Both the position numbers and the translations under genes were made by a program. The notes beneath the pieces are model-generated. The model was not told where the DNA came from and did not search any database. It was given only the letters and a program-made list of their open reading frames with translations. From positions 1-64,000 of the forward strand of contig JANLPV010000018.1 in NCBI GenBank assembly GCA_031367435.1: a stretch of 64,000 nt of DNA, given 5' to 3'. Below are positions 25,383 through 37,506 of the stretch, piece by piece. Source of the stretch: WLMZ01 sp031367435. Lineage in GTDB: Bacteria; Actinomycetota; Acidimicrobiia; Acidimicrobiales; Ilumatobacteraceae. Numbering within the stretch: the stretch's first letter is position 1; every line of letters begins with the position of its first letter.

Positions 25383-26572
25383 GCGCCGATCGCAGCCTTG
25401 AAATCGGCCAGGCGGCTGACGTGCTCCCAAGTGAACTCAGGCAGCGAACGCCCGAAGTGACCATATGCGGCTGTCTTGCGGAAGATCGGCCGCTTCAGGT
25501 CGAGGTCGCGCACGATTGCCGCTGGCCGTAGATCGAACACGTCGCGTACGGCAGATTCGATTACCGATGGATCGACCGTGTGGGTGCCAAAGGTTTCCAC
25601 CAGAATGCTCACTGGGTGAGCCATGCCGATGGCATAGGCAACTTGAACTTCGCAACGTGTCGCGGCACCGGATGCAACGACATGCTTGGCAACCCAACGA
25701 GCTGCGTACGCGGCCGAGCGGTCGACCTTGCTCGGGTCTTTACCGCTGAACGCACCGCCGCCGTGACGACCCATGCCACCATAAGTATCGACGATGATCT
25801 TGCGGCCAGTGAGCCCGGTATCGCCGTGCGGACCGCCCACCACGAACTTGCCCGTTGGGTTGATGTACACGTTGTAGTCGTCGTCGGCAAACGCCGACGG
25901 CACCGTGGGGCGAATCACTTGTTCGATGAGGTCGGGACGAATCATCGAGTCGCGATCGACGCCATCTTGATGTTGCGTACTCACGAGAACGTGCGACAGG
26001 CGAACGGGAATGCCGTGCTCATAATCGAACGTCACCTGTGTCTTGCCGTCGGGGCGAAGGTAGGGCACCGCGCCCGACTTGCGTACCTCACTAAGGCGTT
26101 CGGCGAGGCGATGAGCCAACCAGATTGGCAATGGCATGAGGTCTGGGGTTTCGTTACAGGCGTATCCGAACATCATTCCCTGATCGCCGGCCCCTTGACC
26201 GTTGATCATGTCTTCGCCGGCCTTACCACCACGAAGCTCTTCGCTCTTGTCGACACCCTGGGCAATGTCGGCACTTTGCTCATCGATGCTGACGATGACG
26301 CCGCAGGTGTTGCCGTCGAAGCCAAACAGTGCGTTGTCGTAGCCGATCTCTTTGATGACCTCCCGGGCGATCTTGGGAATGTCGACGTAGGCAGATGTGG
26401 TGATCTCGCCGGCAACGACGCACAGGCCCGTGGTGAGCAGTGTTTCGCATGCGACTCGACCATTGGGATCTTCAGTGAGGATCGCGTCGAGCACCGCATC
26501 GCTGACCTGATCGGCCATCTTGTCGGGGTGACCCTCGGTCACGCTCTCACTTGTAAATGTCCACTTGCTCAC
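25379..26572 (-). CDS. metK: S-adenosylmethionine synthase
   Basis: Makes SAM from methionine and ATP; tetrameric, cytoplasmic. The 397-residue protein has TFTSESVTEGHPDKMADQVS, the central GAGDQGMMFGYAC hexapeptide region and the glycine-rich GGGAFSGKDPSKVDRSAAYA motif. The GTG at 26572 gives the standard VSKWTFTSES start; the longer frame to 26737 would overlap coaBC. The 46 bases to coaBC are too short for a SAM riboswitch. Confidence 0.98.
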   Translation of the reverse strand: MSKWTFTSESVTEGHPDKMADQVSDAVLDAILTEDPNGRVACETLLTTGLCVVAGEITTSAYVDIPKIAREVIKEIGYDNALFGFDGNTCGVIVSIDEQSADIAQGVDKSEELRGGKAGEDMINGQGAGDQGMMFGYACNETPDLMPLPIWLAHRLAERLSEVRKSGAVPYLRPDGKTQVTFDYEHGIPVRLSHVLVSTQHQDGVDRDSMIRPDLIEQVIRPTVPSAFADDDYNVYINPTGKFVVGGPHGDTGLTGRKIIVDTYGGMGRHGGGAFSGKDPSKVDRSAAYAARWVAKHVVASGAATRCEVQVAYAIGMAHPVSILVETFGTHTVDPSVIESAVRDVFDLRPAAIVRDLDLKRPIFRKTAAYGHFGRSLPEFTWEHVSRLADFKAAIGA

Positions 26573-26618
26573 TGCACTGCTCCCGGGTTGTATGCGTTGA
26601 ATGAAAGGCGTCGCGTGA

Positions 26619-27818
26619 TCACGACAGGCCAGCGCGGATCTCGACAACGGCGTCGAGAACGGCACGGGCGATTGACCGCTTGTCGGTAAGACTGATTGAG
26701 ACCGTTGCCGAATCTGGTCGAAGGATGCACACGGCATTGGTGTCGTGTTGAAATCCTACGCCTGCTGCGCTCACATCATTGGCCACGATGAGGTCCAAGT
26801 TCTTGCGCCGAAGCTTGGACATGGCATTGGCGTGGAGGTCGTTCGTCTCCGCAGCGAAACCAACCAGCGTCTGCCCAGACCGCTTGCGTGCACCAAGGCC
26901 GGCCAAAATATCGGGCGTGGGTTCGAGCAGAATGTCGGGCGGACCGAGGTCCTTTTTAAGTTTGTGTTCGGCCACCACCTTGGGCCTGAAGTCGGCAACC
27001 GCAGCGGCCATCACCACGACGTCGGCCGACTCGGCCGCGCTGTTGACGGCGGCTTCCATCTCGGCGGCCGTCTCGACGCTCACGAGCGTGACGCCGCTTG
27101 GGGTCGGCAGTTCGACTGTTGAGATCAGCGTCACGCGGGCACCTCGACTCGCAGCCTCGGCGGCGATCGCATAGCCCTGTTTGCCACTGCTGCGGTTAGC
27201 GATCACACGGACCGCATCGATCGGTTCACGGGTTCCGCCCGCTGTGACCACCACGCGAAGAGCGGCCAAGTCGCCGGGCCCGAGTGTTCGCTCGATTGCC
27301 GCGACAATTACCTCAGGCGAAGCAAGGCGACCCTTACCATTGTCGCCGCCGGCGAGGCGGCCTTCGTCGGGTTCGACCACGACCACGCCCCGCCCAGCGA
27401 GCACGGCGACATTGTGTTGAACCGCAGCGTGTTCCCACATCTCGGTGTGCATCGCCGGACACACCACCACTGGGGCACGTGTGGCCAGCAGAACATTGGT
27501 GAGGAGATCGCTACTCAGCCCGGCTGCGTACGCAGCGATGAGGTGCGCTGTTGCCGGAACGACCACAACGAGGTCGGCGCGTTGACCCAAATTCGTGTGC
27601 GGAATTGGGGAGACCTCATCCCACAGGCTGGTCTGAACAGGTTCGCTCGAGAGCGCGGACAATGTCGTGGCACCGATAAAGCGCTCTGCGCTCTCGGTCA
27701 TCACCGGAATGACATGCGCGCCAGCGTCGACAAGTCGACGACACACCTCTACTGCCTTGTACGCAGCGATTCCGCCGGTGACACCGACGACGATGGTCTT
27801 GCCGCGCAGCGCCGACAT
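26619..27818 (-). CDS. coaBC: Bifunctional phosphopantothenoylcysteine decarboxylase / phosphopantothenate-cysteine ligase
   Basis: Two consecutive steps of coenzyme A synthesis. The first ~180 residues form the FMN-dependent CoaC domain (VVGVTGGIAAYKAVEVCRRL, the IPHTNLGQRADLVVVVPATA active-site His and Asn, CPAMHTEMWEH). The rest is the CTP-dependent CoaB domain (VTAGGTREPIDAVRVIANRS followed by SGKQGYAIA, then AAAVADFRP and KKDLGPPDILLEPTPDIL). Length 399, typical for the fusion. Confidence 0.97.
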   Translation of the reverse strand: MSALRGKTIVVGVTGGIAAYKAVEVCRRLVDAGAHVIPVMTESAERFIGATTLSALSSEPVQTSLWDEVSPIPHTNLGQRADLVVVVPATAHLIAAYAAGLSSDLLTNVLLATRAPVVVCPAMHTEMWEHAAVQHNVAVLAGRGVVVVEPDEGRLAGGDNGKGRLASPEVIVAAIERTLGPGDLAALRVVVTAGGTREPIDAVRVIANRSSGKQGYAIAAEAASRGARVTLISTVELPTPSGVTLVSVETAAEMEAAVNSAAESADVVVMAAAVADFRPKVVAEHKLKKDLGPPDILLEPTPDILAGLGARKRSGQTLVGFAAETNDLHANAMSKLRRKNLDLIVANDVSAAGVGFQHDTNAVCILRPDSATVSISLTDKRSIARAVLDAVVEIRAGLS

Positions 27819-27832
27819 GGCAGACGGCCGTC

Positions 27833-28129
27833 TCAGACGGCGGTGTCAGCGTCGTCGACAGCAACCTCGGCCTCGACGGGAACTGCAACAGGAATCGGCT
27901 TGATTTTGTCTGCGGCGATTTCTTCGAAGCCGATGCTCAATGGCTTACGCGCCACCGACGACACCTGAGGCGGCACCATGTGGCCGAGTCCCTCGCCGAG
28001 CTGATTGAAATACGAGTTGATCTGACGCGCACGTCGCGCAGCCAGAGTGACGAGACTGAACTTCGAGTCGGTACGAGCGAGAAGCTCCTCGATCGGTGGG
28101 TTCATCATCGTGTCGTTGGTACGCGCCAT
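27833..28129 (-). CDS. rpoZ: RNA polymerase omega subunit
   Basis: Assembly chaperone of RNA polymerase beta-prime. The 98-residue protein carries NPPIEELLARTDSKFSLVTL followed by AARRARQIN, the omega signature, and an acidic alanine/valine tail. The ATG at 28129 is preferred; internal ATGs at 28108 and 28105 are possible. It lies between gmk and coaBC as in other actinobacteria. Confidence 0.95.
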   Translation of the reverse strand: MARTNDTMMNPPIEELLARTDSKFSLVTLAARRARQINSYFNQLGEGLGHMVPPQVSSVARKPLSIGFEEIAADKIKPIPVAVPVEAEVAVDDADTAV

Positions 28130-28196
28130 GGGCTGCGGCCTCCTCGGTAAGTAGCCGCGCAAGCTTAGCGGTCACGGCGGTCGAATTACTGCTTCT

Positions 28197-28787
28197 CTAC
28201 AGTTTGCGATGCGCCCGATTGCTGAGATGGGCTGCGCTACCGCGACAGCTGGAAATGATCTCAAGCATGTCGTCGATGGTCTGTTCGAGATCGTCGTTGA
28301 CCACGACAAAATCGGCAAGCGACATGCCAACGGGTTCTTCATCTTCGGCCTTGCGCAGGCGCTCAGCTACCTTTTGGTCGGGGTCTCCGCGACCACGCAG
28401 CCGGCGCTCCTGCTCGGCCCGTGATGGCGGCAACACGAAGATCAACACCGCATCCGGCTTGAGTGCGGTGACCTGTTGAGCACCATCGACTTCGATCTCG
28501 AGCACGACATCGTGTCCGTTTGTCGGTTCAGGGTTAGGGGTGCCGTAGTAGTTGCCGAGAAACTCTGTCCACTCGAGAAAGCCGCCGTCGGCGATTCGAC
28601 GCTCGAATGACTCGCGGTCCGCGAACACGTATGCGTCATTTCGTTCTCCCACGCGCTGAGCGCGTGTGGTCCAGCTGCGGCTGAGCCACAGGCGTGGATC
28701 TCTTCTCACTAGCGCTTCGACGATCGTGCCTTTGCCGACACCACCCGGGCCGGAAACGACGATGATCAGCGGCTCGCCCTGACTCAC
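28197..28787 (-). CDS. gmk: Guanylate kinase
   Basis: Phosphorylates GMP to GDP. The 196-residue protein has the P-loop SGPGGVGKGTIVEAL, the GMP-binding stretch SRSWTTRAQRVGERNDAYVF and FLEWTEFLGNYYGTP. The GTG at 28787 gives the expected N-terminus just before the P-loop; the frame further up overlaps mihF. No strong Shine-Dalgarno is seen. Confidence 0.97.
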   Translation of the reverse strand: MSQGEPLIIVVSGPGGVGKGTIVEALVRRDPRLWLSRSWTTRAQRVGERNDAYVFADRESFERRIADGGFLEWTEFLGNYYGTPNPEPTNGHDVVLEIEVDGAQQVTALKPDAVLIFVLPPSRAEQERRLRGRGDPDQKVAERLRKAEDEEPVGMSLADFVVVNDDLEQTIDDMLEIISSCRGSAAHLSNRAHRKL

Positions 28788-28803
28788 GAGCGCCGCTGAC
28801 GCA

Positions 28804-29115
28804 TTACTTGCCGAGCTGGTCCAGCAAGGCCTGCTTCTGCTGGGAGCCAAGGCCCTGCACGCGGCGATTATCGGCAATGCCGATTTCAGTCATGACCTTG
28901 CGTGCCTTGACTTTGCCAACGCCAGGGAGCGACTCGAGCATCGAGACGACCTTCAATTTCCCGACGGTGCTGTCGGTAGACGCAAGCGCTTCGGCCAAGG
29001 TGACCGAACCCAGTTTGAGCTGAGTCTTGAGTTCGGCGCGAGCGGCACGCGCTTCTGCAGCCTTGGCGAGTGCGTTCGCACGCTGTTCGGGAGTCAATAC
29101 GGGAGGAGTTGCCAT
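28804..29115 (-). CDS. mihF: Integration host factor, actinobacterial type (mIHF)
   Basis: Nucleoid-associated DNA-bending protein specific to actinobacteria. The 103-residue protein has a long N-terminal helix rich in Ala/Arg/Glu, then the helix-two-turn-helix KVVSMLESLPGVGKVKARKV and the basic end NRRVQGLGSQQKQALLDQLG. It lies 66 bases after pyrD, where pyrF normally sits between the two. Confidence 0.97.
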   Translation of the reverse strand: MATPPVLTPEQRANALAKAAEARAARAELKTQLKLGSVTLAEALASTDSTVGKLKVVSMLESLPGVGKVKARKVMTEIGIADNRRVQGLGSQQKQALLDQLGK

Positions 29116-29181
29116 GCCGGAACTCTACCCTGATCAGCTGTCGCGTTCAGCCATTCCCGCCCCGGCGCCGGGCGACAGGGG

Positions 29182-30113
29182 TCACCCGGCGGTACCGATC
29201 AGACTGCTCAATGCGTCGATACCCTCTTGCGCCGCCCACGCAATCAGCTGATCGAGCACCTTCCAAGGCGATCGAGGATCGGCAAATGTGGCGGTACCGA
29301 CCTGCACTGCCGAGGCTCCTGCAAGCATGAGCTCGACCGCGTCCCACCCACTCGCGACACCGCCGACACCGACGATTGGCAGGCTCGGCAGCGCTGTGTG
29401 CACGTCGAACACGGCGCGTACGGCCACTGGATGCACAGCTCGACCCGACAACCCGCCGCCGCCATTGCCCAATGCCGGCCTCCTAGTGAGCGGATCGATC
29501 ACCATGCCCAGCACCGTGTTGATGAGCGTGACGGCCTCTGCACCAGCTTGTTGCACGGCCTCAGCGACTTCTACGAGACGATCGGTGTTCGGGCTGAGCT
29601 TGGCCCACCGTGGTCGCCCACATACCTCGGTAACAGCGATGACATCAGCGCTCAGCGCTGGGTCGTGAGCAAAAATGCCCCGTCGACCTTCGAGATTCGG
29701 GCAGGACAGATTGACTTCCACCGCCACGATCTGATCGCGCGCTTGCGCGAGTTGCGTGGCCGCCAATTCGTAGTCGGCAACAGATCTCCCCCAAATGCTC
29801 GCAACAACTCGGGCACCGCTCGCCACGAGTGCTGGCAGATCGTCACGTATCCAGGCGGCAACGCCCGGGCCTTGCAAACCGACTGCATTGATCATCCCCA
29901 GCGGTGTGGGGTGTACTCGCGGTGCGGGATTGCCAGCCCACGCATACCCTGCGAGTGATTTCACCACCATGGCACCCAGCGCGCTGAGATCACCGTATGG
30001 GGCTAACTCGTCGCTGTGCCCCGCCGTACCGGACGCGGTCATGATCGGATTTGCGAACGCGAGCGAACCAACCATCACTGACAGGTTTGACCCTGACAAC
30101 GCACCAGCCGTGG

Positions 30114-30117
<4 letters not shown>
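29182..30117 (-). CDS. pyrD: Dihydroorotate dehydrogenase, class 1B-type catalytic subunit
   Basis: Oxidises dihydroorotate to orotate with FMN. The 311-residue protein has NPIMTASGTAGHSDELAPYG, the active-site VNLSCPN motif, AKLSPNTDRLVEVA and the phosphate-binding GVGGVASGWDAVELMLAGAS. It resembles the soluble class 1B form, which normally pairs with the PyrK electron-transfer subunit. No pyrK is in the window. The ATG overlaps the carB stop (ATGA). Confidence 0.95.
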
Positions 30118-33400
<3,283 letters not shown>

Positions 33401-33401
<1 letters not shown>

Positions 33402-34573
33402 CAGGCCACGCCCAACTCTGCGGCAGGCAGTCCGGCGATACGAGTCGGAGTGCCTCGACGCAACATTGGCCGACCGCGCCACGACGACGGATCATTCATC
33501 ATGTCGTCGAACACGCCGAACAGATAGTTCGAGTCATGCGGACCCGGGCCCGCCTCAGGGTGATACTGAACGCTGAACGCCGACTCATTGCGAACCCACA
33601 TCCCCTCGTTGGTGTGATCGTTGAGGTTGATGTGCGTAACATCGGCAACACCCGCGAGTGAGTCGGGATCGACGCAGAAGTTGTGGTTCTGGCTCGTGAT
33701 CTCCACTTTGCCGCTCGACACATGTTGCACAGGATGATTGCCGCCGTGGTGCCCGAACGGGAGTTTGAACGTACTGCCGCCCAGCGCCCGACTGAGCAGC
33801 TGATGGCCGAGACAGATGCCGAACACGGGCACACGACCGACCAGATTGGCAATGGACTCGACGGCATAGTCGAGGACAGCGGGGTCGCCCGGTCCGTTGG
33901 AGAGAAACACACCGTCAGGAGCGAGAGCGAGCACTTCGTCTGCAGTTGTCGAGGCAGGAACGACGGTGACCCTGCCAAGCGTGGATAGGTGATCGACGAT
34001 GGAAAATTTGATGCCAAAGTCGTACGCAACGATATGTCGGGCTCCGGCGCCAACGGTATAGCTGCTCGATGTGGTGACCTGGGCGACGAGATCGATGCCG
34101 TCGGTACCAGGTTCGGCGACGGCTGCAGCGAGCAAAGTTGCTTGGTCGGCAGTGCCGAACGCGCCACTCATCGCACCGGAATCACGCAGCAAACGAGTGA
34201 GCCGGCGGGTATCGATACCGGCGATCCCGCTGATTCCGTAGCGCTTCAGCACAGACCCAAGATGCGCGTCGGAGCGGTAGTTCGACTCGCGTCGCGCAAG
34301 GTCGCGCACGATTATGCCGCGACAGAACGGCCGCCGAGATTCGAAATCAGCAAGAGCGGCGCCGTAATTGCCGATATGTGGGTACGTGAACGTAATGATC
34401 TGGCCGGCGTAGCTCGGGTCGGTGATGACTTCCTGGTAGCCAGCAAGCACCGTGTTGAACACGACTTCGCCGCTGGCGACTCCGCCAGCGGGAATCGCTC
34501 CTATGAGCTCGCCTTCGAACACGCTGCCGTCAGCCAGCACGAGCAGAGCCTCTTGAATCGTCACAACATCCAT
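33401..34573 (-). CDS. carA: Carbamoyl-phosphate synthase small chain
   Basis: Glutaminase subunit that feeds ammonia to CarB. The 390-residue protein has the N-terminal domain (LVLADGSVFEGELIGA, GYQEVITDPSYAGQIITFTY) and the class I amidotransferase domain with the nucleophile Cys in GICLGHQLLSRALGG and the His in QYHPEAGPGPHDS. The ATG at 34573 is preferred because it lies four bases after an ARG box, the same distance as in argC. The ATG at 34591 is inside that box. Confidence 0.98.
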
Positions 34574-34576
34574 CCT

Positions 34577-34611
34577 TGCATATTCATACATTCGTGTGCA
34601 TAACTATTCAT
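34577..34611 (-). promoter_or_regulatory. carA double ARG box and promoter
   Basis: Minus strand: ATGAATAGTTATGCA (34597-34611) and ATGTATGAATATGCA (34577-34591), centres 20 bp apart, the same layout as upstream of argC. A TATGAA -10-like box (34583-34588) with an ATGAAT -35-like box 17 bases upstream occupies the same relative positions as the argC promoter. The inner box ends four bases before the start codon. The outer box covers the pyrC stop codon. This would add an arginine-controlled internal promoter to the pyr operon. Confidence 0.75.
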
Positions 34612-35900
34612 CGCTGAGCCTCGCCGTCGATCACCACTGGATTCCCCGCAAATACCGTATGACGCACCTTGCCCCGCACAGAACGACCTGCATATGGGGT
34701 ATTGCGGCTCTTACTTGCCAGCCCGGCGCTCGACACTGTCCATGACAGGTTGGGGTCGAATACCGTGATGTTGGCTGGCGCACCGACTTCGAGCGCACGG
34801 CCATGTCGATCTGCAACGCCAGCGATCGCGGCCGGCTGCCATGACAACAACGCAACAACTTGTTGCAGCTCGAGGCCCAGTTCGCTGATGGACAATGCGA
34901 GCGAGGTCTCCAGCCCGAGCATGCCCGGAGGTGCCTGATCGAGGGGCATCTCCTTGAGTTCAGGCGCGTGTGGTGCGTGGTCTGTTGCTATTGCGTCGAT
35001 CGTTCCGTCAGCGAGACCGCGGCGCACAGCAGTGACGTCGGTGAGTTCGCGCAATGGTGGGTTCACCTTGAAGATCGGATCGAATCCACTGAGCAGGTCG
35101 TCGGTGAGCGTGAAGTGGTGTGGGGCAGCCTCGGCCGTGACCCGCAATCCTTCTGCCTTGGCGGAGCGCACGAGATCGACACTTTTCGCCGTCGAGAGAT
35201 GAAGAAAATGAACTGGCGCACCGGTGAGTCGTGAGAGTTCGATGTCACGAAAGACCATGAGTTCTTCGGCGATCGATGGCCACCCGGGCACACCCAGCCT
35301 CGAGCAGCACCCACCTTCGTGCATCACTGCACCCTCGGTGAGTCGACTCACCTCACAGTGCTGCGCGAGCAGAATTCCCAGGCTCTTGGAGTATTCAAGG
35401 GCCCTGCGCATGAGCAATGGATCCTGCACGCCGGCACCGTCGTCGGTGAAGATGTGCACGCCTGCGGCCGCAAGCTCTGCCATCGGCGCGAGCATTTCAC
35501 CCGCGCGGCCGATCGTGATGCAACCGGCAGGGAGCACCTCACACAAGCCGGCCAGTTCGCCGAGACGACGTACCATCTGCACCACGGCCAGCGAGTCGTG
35601 TGGCGGCTCAGTGTTCGGCATGGCTACGACGGCAGTAAAGCCACCACGTGCTGCCGCACGAGAACCCGTCTCGATCGTTTCGGCTTCTTCGCGCCCTGGC
35701 TCGCGAAGGTGCACATGCAGATCGACAAAGCCGGGACTCACGATGCACCCGGATGCGTCGAGCACGCGATCGGCCGTCAGCGATGGACCAACCTCGGTGA
35801 TAACACCGCCCTCGATGCGCACATCGCCACGCTGCTCGCCACGCTGGTCGAGCACGGTGCCGCCCTTGATGACCAATGATGTATACGTCGCATTGTTCAT
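34608..35900 (-). CDS. pyrC: Dihydroorotase
   Basis: Cyclises carbamoyl aspartate to dihydroorotate. The 430-residue protein is the class I type of Gram-positives: metal ligands in DLHVHLREPGREEAETIETG, VVAMPNTEPPHD, HFLHLSTAKSVDLV, and the catalytic Asp in ATDHAPHAPELKE. The ATG at 35900 overlaps the pyrB stop; the longer frame to 36116 was rejected. The stop codon lies within the outer carA ARG box. Confidence 0.97.
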   Translation of the reverse strand: MNNATYTSLVIKGGTVLDQRGEQRGDVRIEGGVITEVGPSLTADRVLDASGCIVSPGFVDLHVHLREPGREEAETIETGSRAAARGGFTAVVAMPNTEPPHDSLAVVQMVRRLGELAGLCEVLPAGCITIGRAGEMLAPMAELAAAGVHIFTDDGAGVQDPLLMRRALEYSKSLGILLAQHCEVSRLTEGAVMHEGGCCSRLGVPGWPSIAEELMVFRDIELSRLTGAPVHFLHLSTAKSVDLVRSAKAEGLRVTAEAAPHHFTLTDDLLSGFDPIFKVNPPLRELTDVTAVRRGLADGTIDAIATDHAPHAPELKEMPLDQAPPGMLGLETSLALSISELGLELQQVVALLSWQPAAIAGVADRHGRALEVGAPANITVFDPNLSWTVSSAGLASKSRNTPYAGRSVRGKVRHTVFAGNPVVIDGEAQR

Positions 35901-36838
35901 GACGCCTCCCCTACCAACTCTGAGCCGCTGCCGAGCAGATCGAATAGCACGGCCATTCGCACGCTGACACCATTGGTGACCTGCTGAGTGATGACCGAGC
36001 CCGGCAATTCCGACGGGTCGACTGCCATCTCGACGCCACGATTCATTGGCCCCGGATGCATCACCAACGCATGCGTCTGTAACCGATCGGCACGCGCTGG
36101 CGTGAGGCCGAAACACGAGGTGTATTCGCGCAGGCTCGGCACCAACGCCTCATGCATCCGTTCGCGCTGCATGCGCAACATATACAGCACGTCGACGCGA
36201 TCGATCACCTCGTCGATGTGATGGACAACATCGACTGGCCAACCATCGAGCGATGGCGGTAGCAACGTATTTGGCGCAACGAGGGTGACGCGTGCGCCGA
36301 GCGCCGCGAACGCCCACACGTCGCTGCGCGCCACTCGACTGTGCTTGATGTCTCCCACGATGGCGATGTGTAGACCATCGAAACCTTCTGGCCGGTTGAA
36401 CGCGGTGCGGATCGTGTAGCAGTCAAGCAATGCCTGCGTCGGGTGCTCATGCCATCCGTCGCCCGCGTTCACGACAGACGCTTCGGTCCACCGGCTGATC
36501 TGCCACGGTACGCCGCTGCTCTTGTGGCGCACGACGAAGGCATCGACCCCCATCGCAGCCACCGTTTCGATGGTGTCGCGCAGACTCTCGCCTTTGTTGA
36601 CGCTGCTCGTGCTGACGCTGAACGTCATCGTTTCAGCGCTGAGACGCTTCGCTGCTGTCTCGAAGCTGAGCCGCGTGCGCGTGCTGTCCTCGAAAAACAA
36701 GCTCACGATGGTCTTGCCTCGTAGCGCTGGGACCTTGGGAATTGGGCGCCGGTTGATCTCGGCCATGTGATCGCTGAGATCGAGCAGCCGTCGCAGACCG
36801 TCGGTACCGAGCTCATCTATGGATCGCAGGTGCTTCAT
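35897..36838 (-). CDS. pyrB: Aspartate carbamoyltransferase catalytic chain
   Basis: First committed step of pyrimidine synthesis: aspartate plus carbamoyl phosphate. The 313-residue protein has FFEDSTRTRLSFETAAKRL (carbamoyl-phosphate loop), DGWHEHPTQALLDCYTI, GDIKHSRVARSDV and MHPGPMNRGVE. No pyrI regulatory chain is present, as usual in actinobacteria. Overlaps at both ends (ATGA). Confidence 0.98.
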   Translation of the reverse strand: MKHLRSIDELGTDGLRRLLDLSDHMAEINRRPIPKVPALRGKTIVSLFFEDSTRTRLSFETAAKRLSAETMTFSVSTSSVNKGESLRDTIETVAAMGVDAFVVRHKSSGVPWQISRWTEASVVNAGDGWHEHPTQALLDCYTIRTAFNRPEGFDGLHIAIVGDIKHSRVARSDVWAFAALGARVTLVAPNTLLPPSLDGWPVDVVHHIDEVIDRVDVLYMLRMQRERMHEALVPSLREYTSCFGLTPARADRLQTHALVMHPGPMNRGVEMAVDPSELPGSVITQQVTNGVSVRMAVLFDLLGSGSELVGEAS

Positions 36839-37434
36839 TGGCCGCTCGTTCCTGGCGCGACGCGGTGCCCGATGACAACGCCGTCGGGGGTGACGCGCAC
36901 GTCCTCGTCGCTGCTACTCGGCAGGTTCTTGCCCACAAAATCAGGGCGAATCGGCAGCTCGCGGTGCCCACGATCGATGAGCACGGCAAGCTGCACCGCA
37001 CGCGGGCGGCCGTATTCGCTCAATGCATCGAGAGCCGCTCGCACGGTCCGTCCGGTGAACAACACATCGTCGACGAGGACCACGATGCGCCCGCCGATAT
37101 CAACTGGGATACTCGTGACTGCGCCAGGTACAACGGGCCGAAGGCCGATGTCGTCTCGGTACATGGACACGTCGATTGAGCCCACCGGCACATCGGCGTC
37201 GGGCTCGACCCGAGCGATCGCAGCAGCAAGCTGTTGGGCAATCCACACTCCCCCACGCTGCAGTCCGATCAGCACAACATCGTCGAGACCCTTATTGCGT
37301 TCCACGATCTCATGAGCGATGCGCGTGATGGCACGACGGATGTCATCCACGCCGAGCACCTCGGCCTTCGTACGAAAAACGCCCCCAACCGGGGGCGTCG
37401 GAAATGAATCTGAGTTGTGCTGAACACCTGACAT
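36835..37434 (-). CDS. pyrR: Bifunctional pyr operon regulator / uracil phosphoribosyltransferase
   Basis: UMP-responsive RNA-binding regulator that also has UPRTase activity. The 199-residue protein has the PRPP-binding motif VVLVDDVLFTGRTVRAALDAL and the PyrR features GLQRGGVWIAQQLA and VLIDRGHRELPIRPDFVGKN. The ATG at 37434 follows GGAGGAG closely; the frame further up overlaps the RNA hairpin. It heads the pyrR-pyrB-pyrC-carA-carB-pyrD operon. Confidence 0.97.
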   Translation of the reverse strand: MSGVQHNSDSFPTPPVGGVFRTKAEVLGVDDIRRAITRIAHEIVERNKGLDDVVLIGLQRGGVWIAQQLAAAIARVEPDADVPVGSIDVSMYRDDIGLRPVVPGAVTSIPVDIGGRIVVLVDDVLFTGRTVRAALDALSEYGRPRAVQLAVLIDRGHRELPIRPDFVGKNLPSSSDEDVRVTPDGVVIGHRVAPGTSGQ

Positions 37435-37452
37435 GTCTCTGTCTCCTCCGTT

Positions 37453-37470
37453 CGGGCCTCTCTGGACCCG
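37453..37470 (-). promoter_or_regulatory. PyrR-binding RNA hairpin before pyrR
   Basis: The pyrR leader on the minus strand reads CGGGTCCAGAGAGGCCCG: CGGG pairs with CCCG, with a short CC/GG helix above a bulged U, and the loop region UCCAGAGAGG matches the PyrR recognition sequence known from Bacillus anti-antiterminators. The Shine-Dalgarno GGAGGAG (37443-37449) follows immediately. In Mycobacterium smegmatis PyrR is known to repress translation through such a leader, so the same is likely here. Confidence 0.85.
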
Positions 37471-37506
37471 TTTTACGGCTTCGGGCACCATAGCAGTCGC
37501 CGGCGT

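Noticed and set aside
26573..26618. SAM riboswitch before metK
   Set aside because: Only 46 bases separate coaBC and metK, too short for any known SAM riboswitch, and no such fold is visible.
34574..34591. Upstream ATG as carA start
   Set aside because: It lies inside an ARG box; the argC-like geometry supports 34573.
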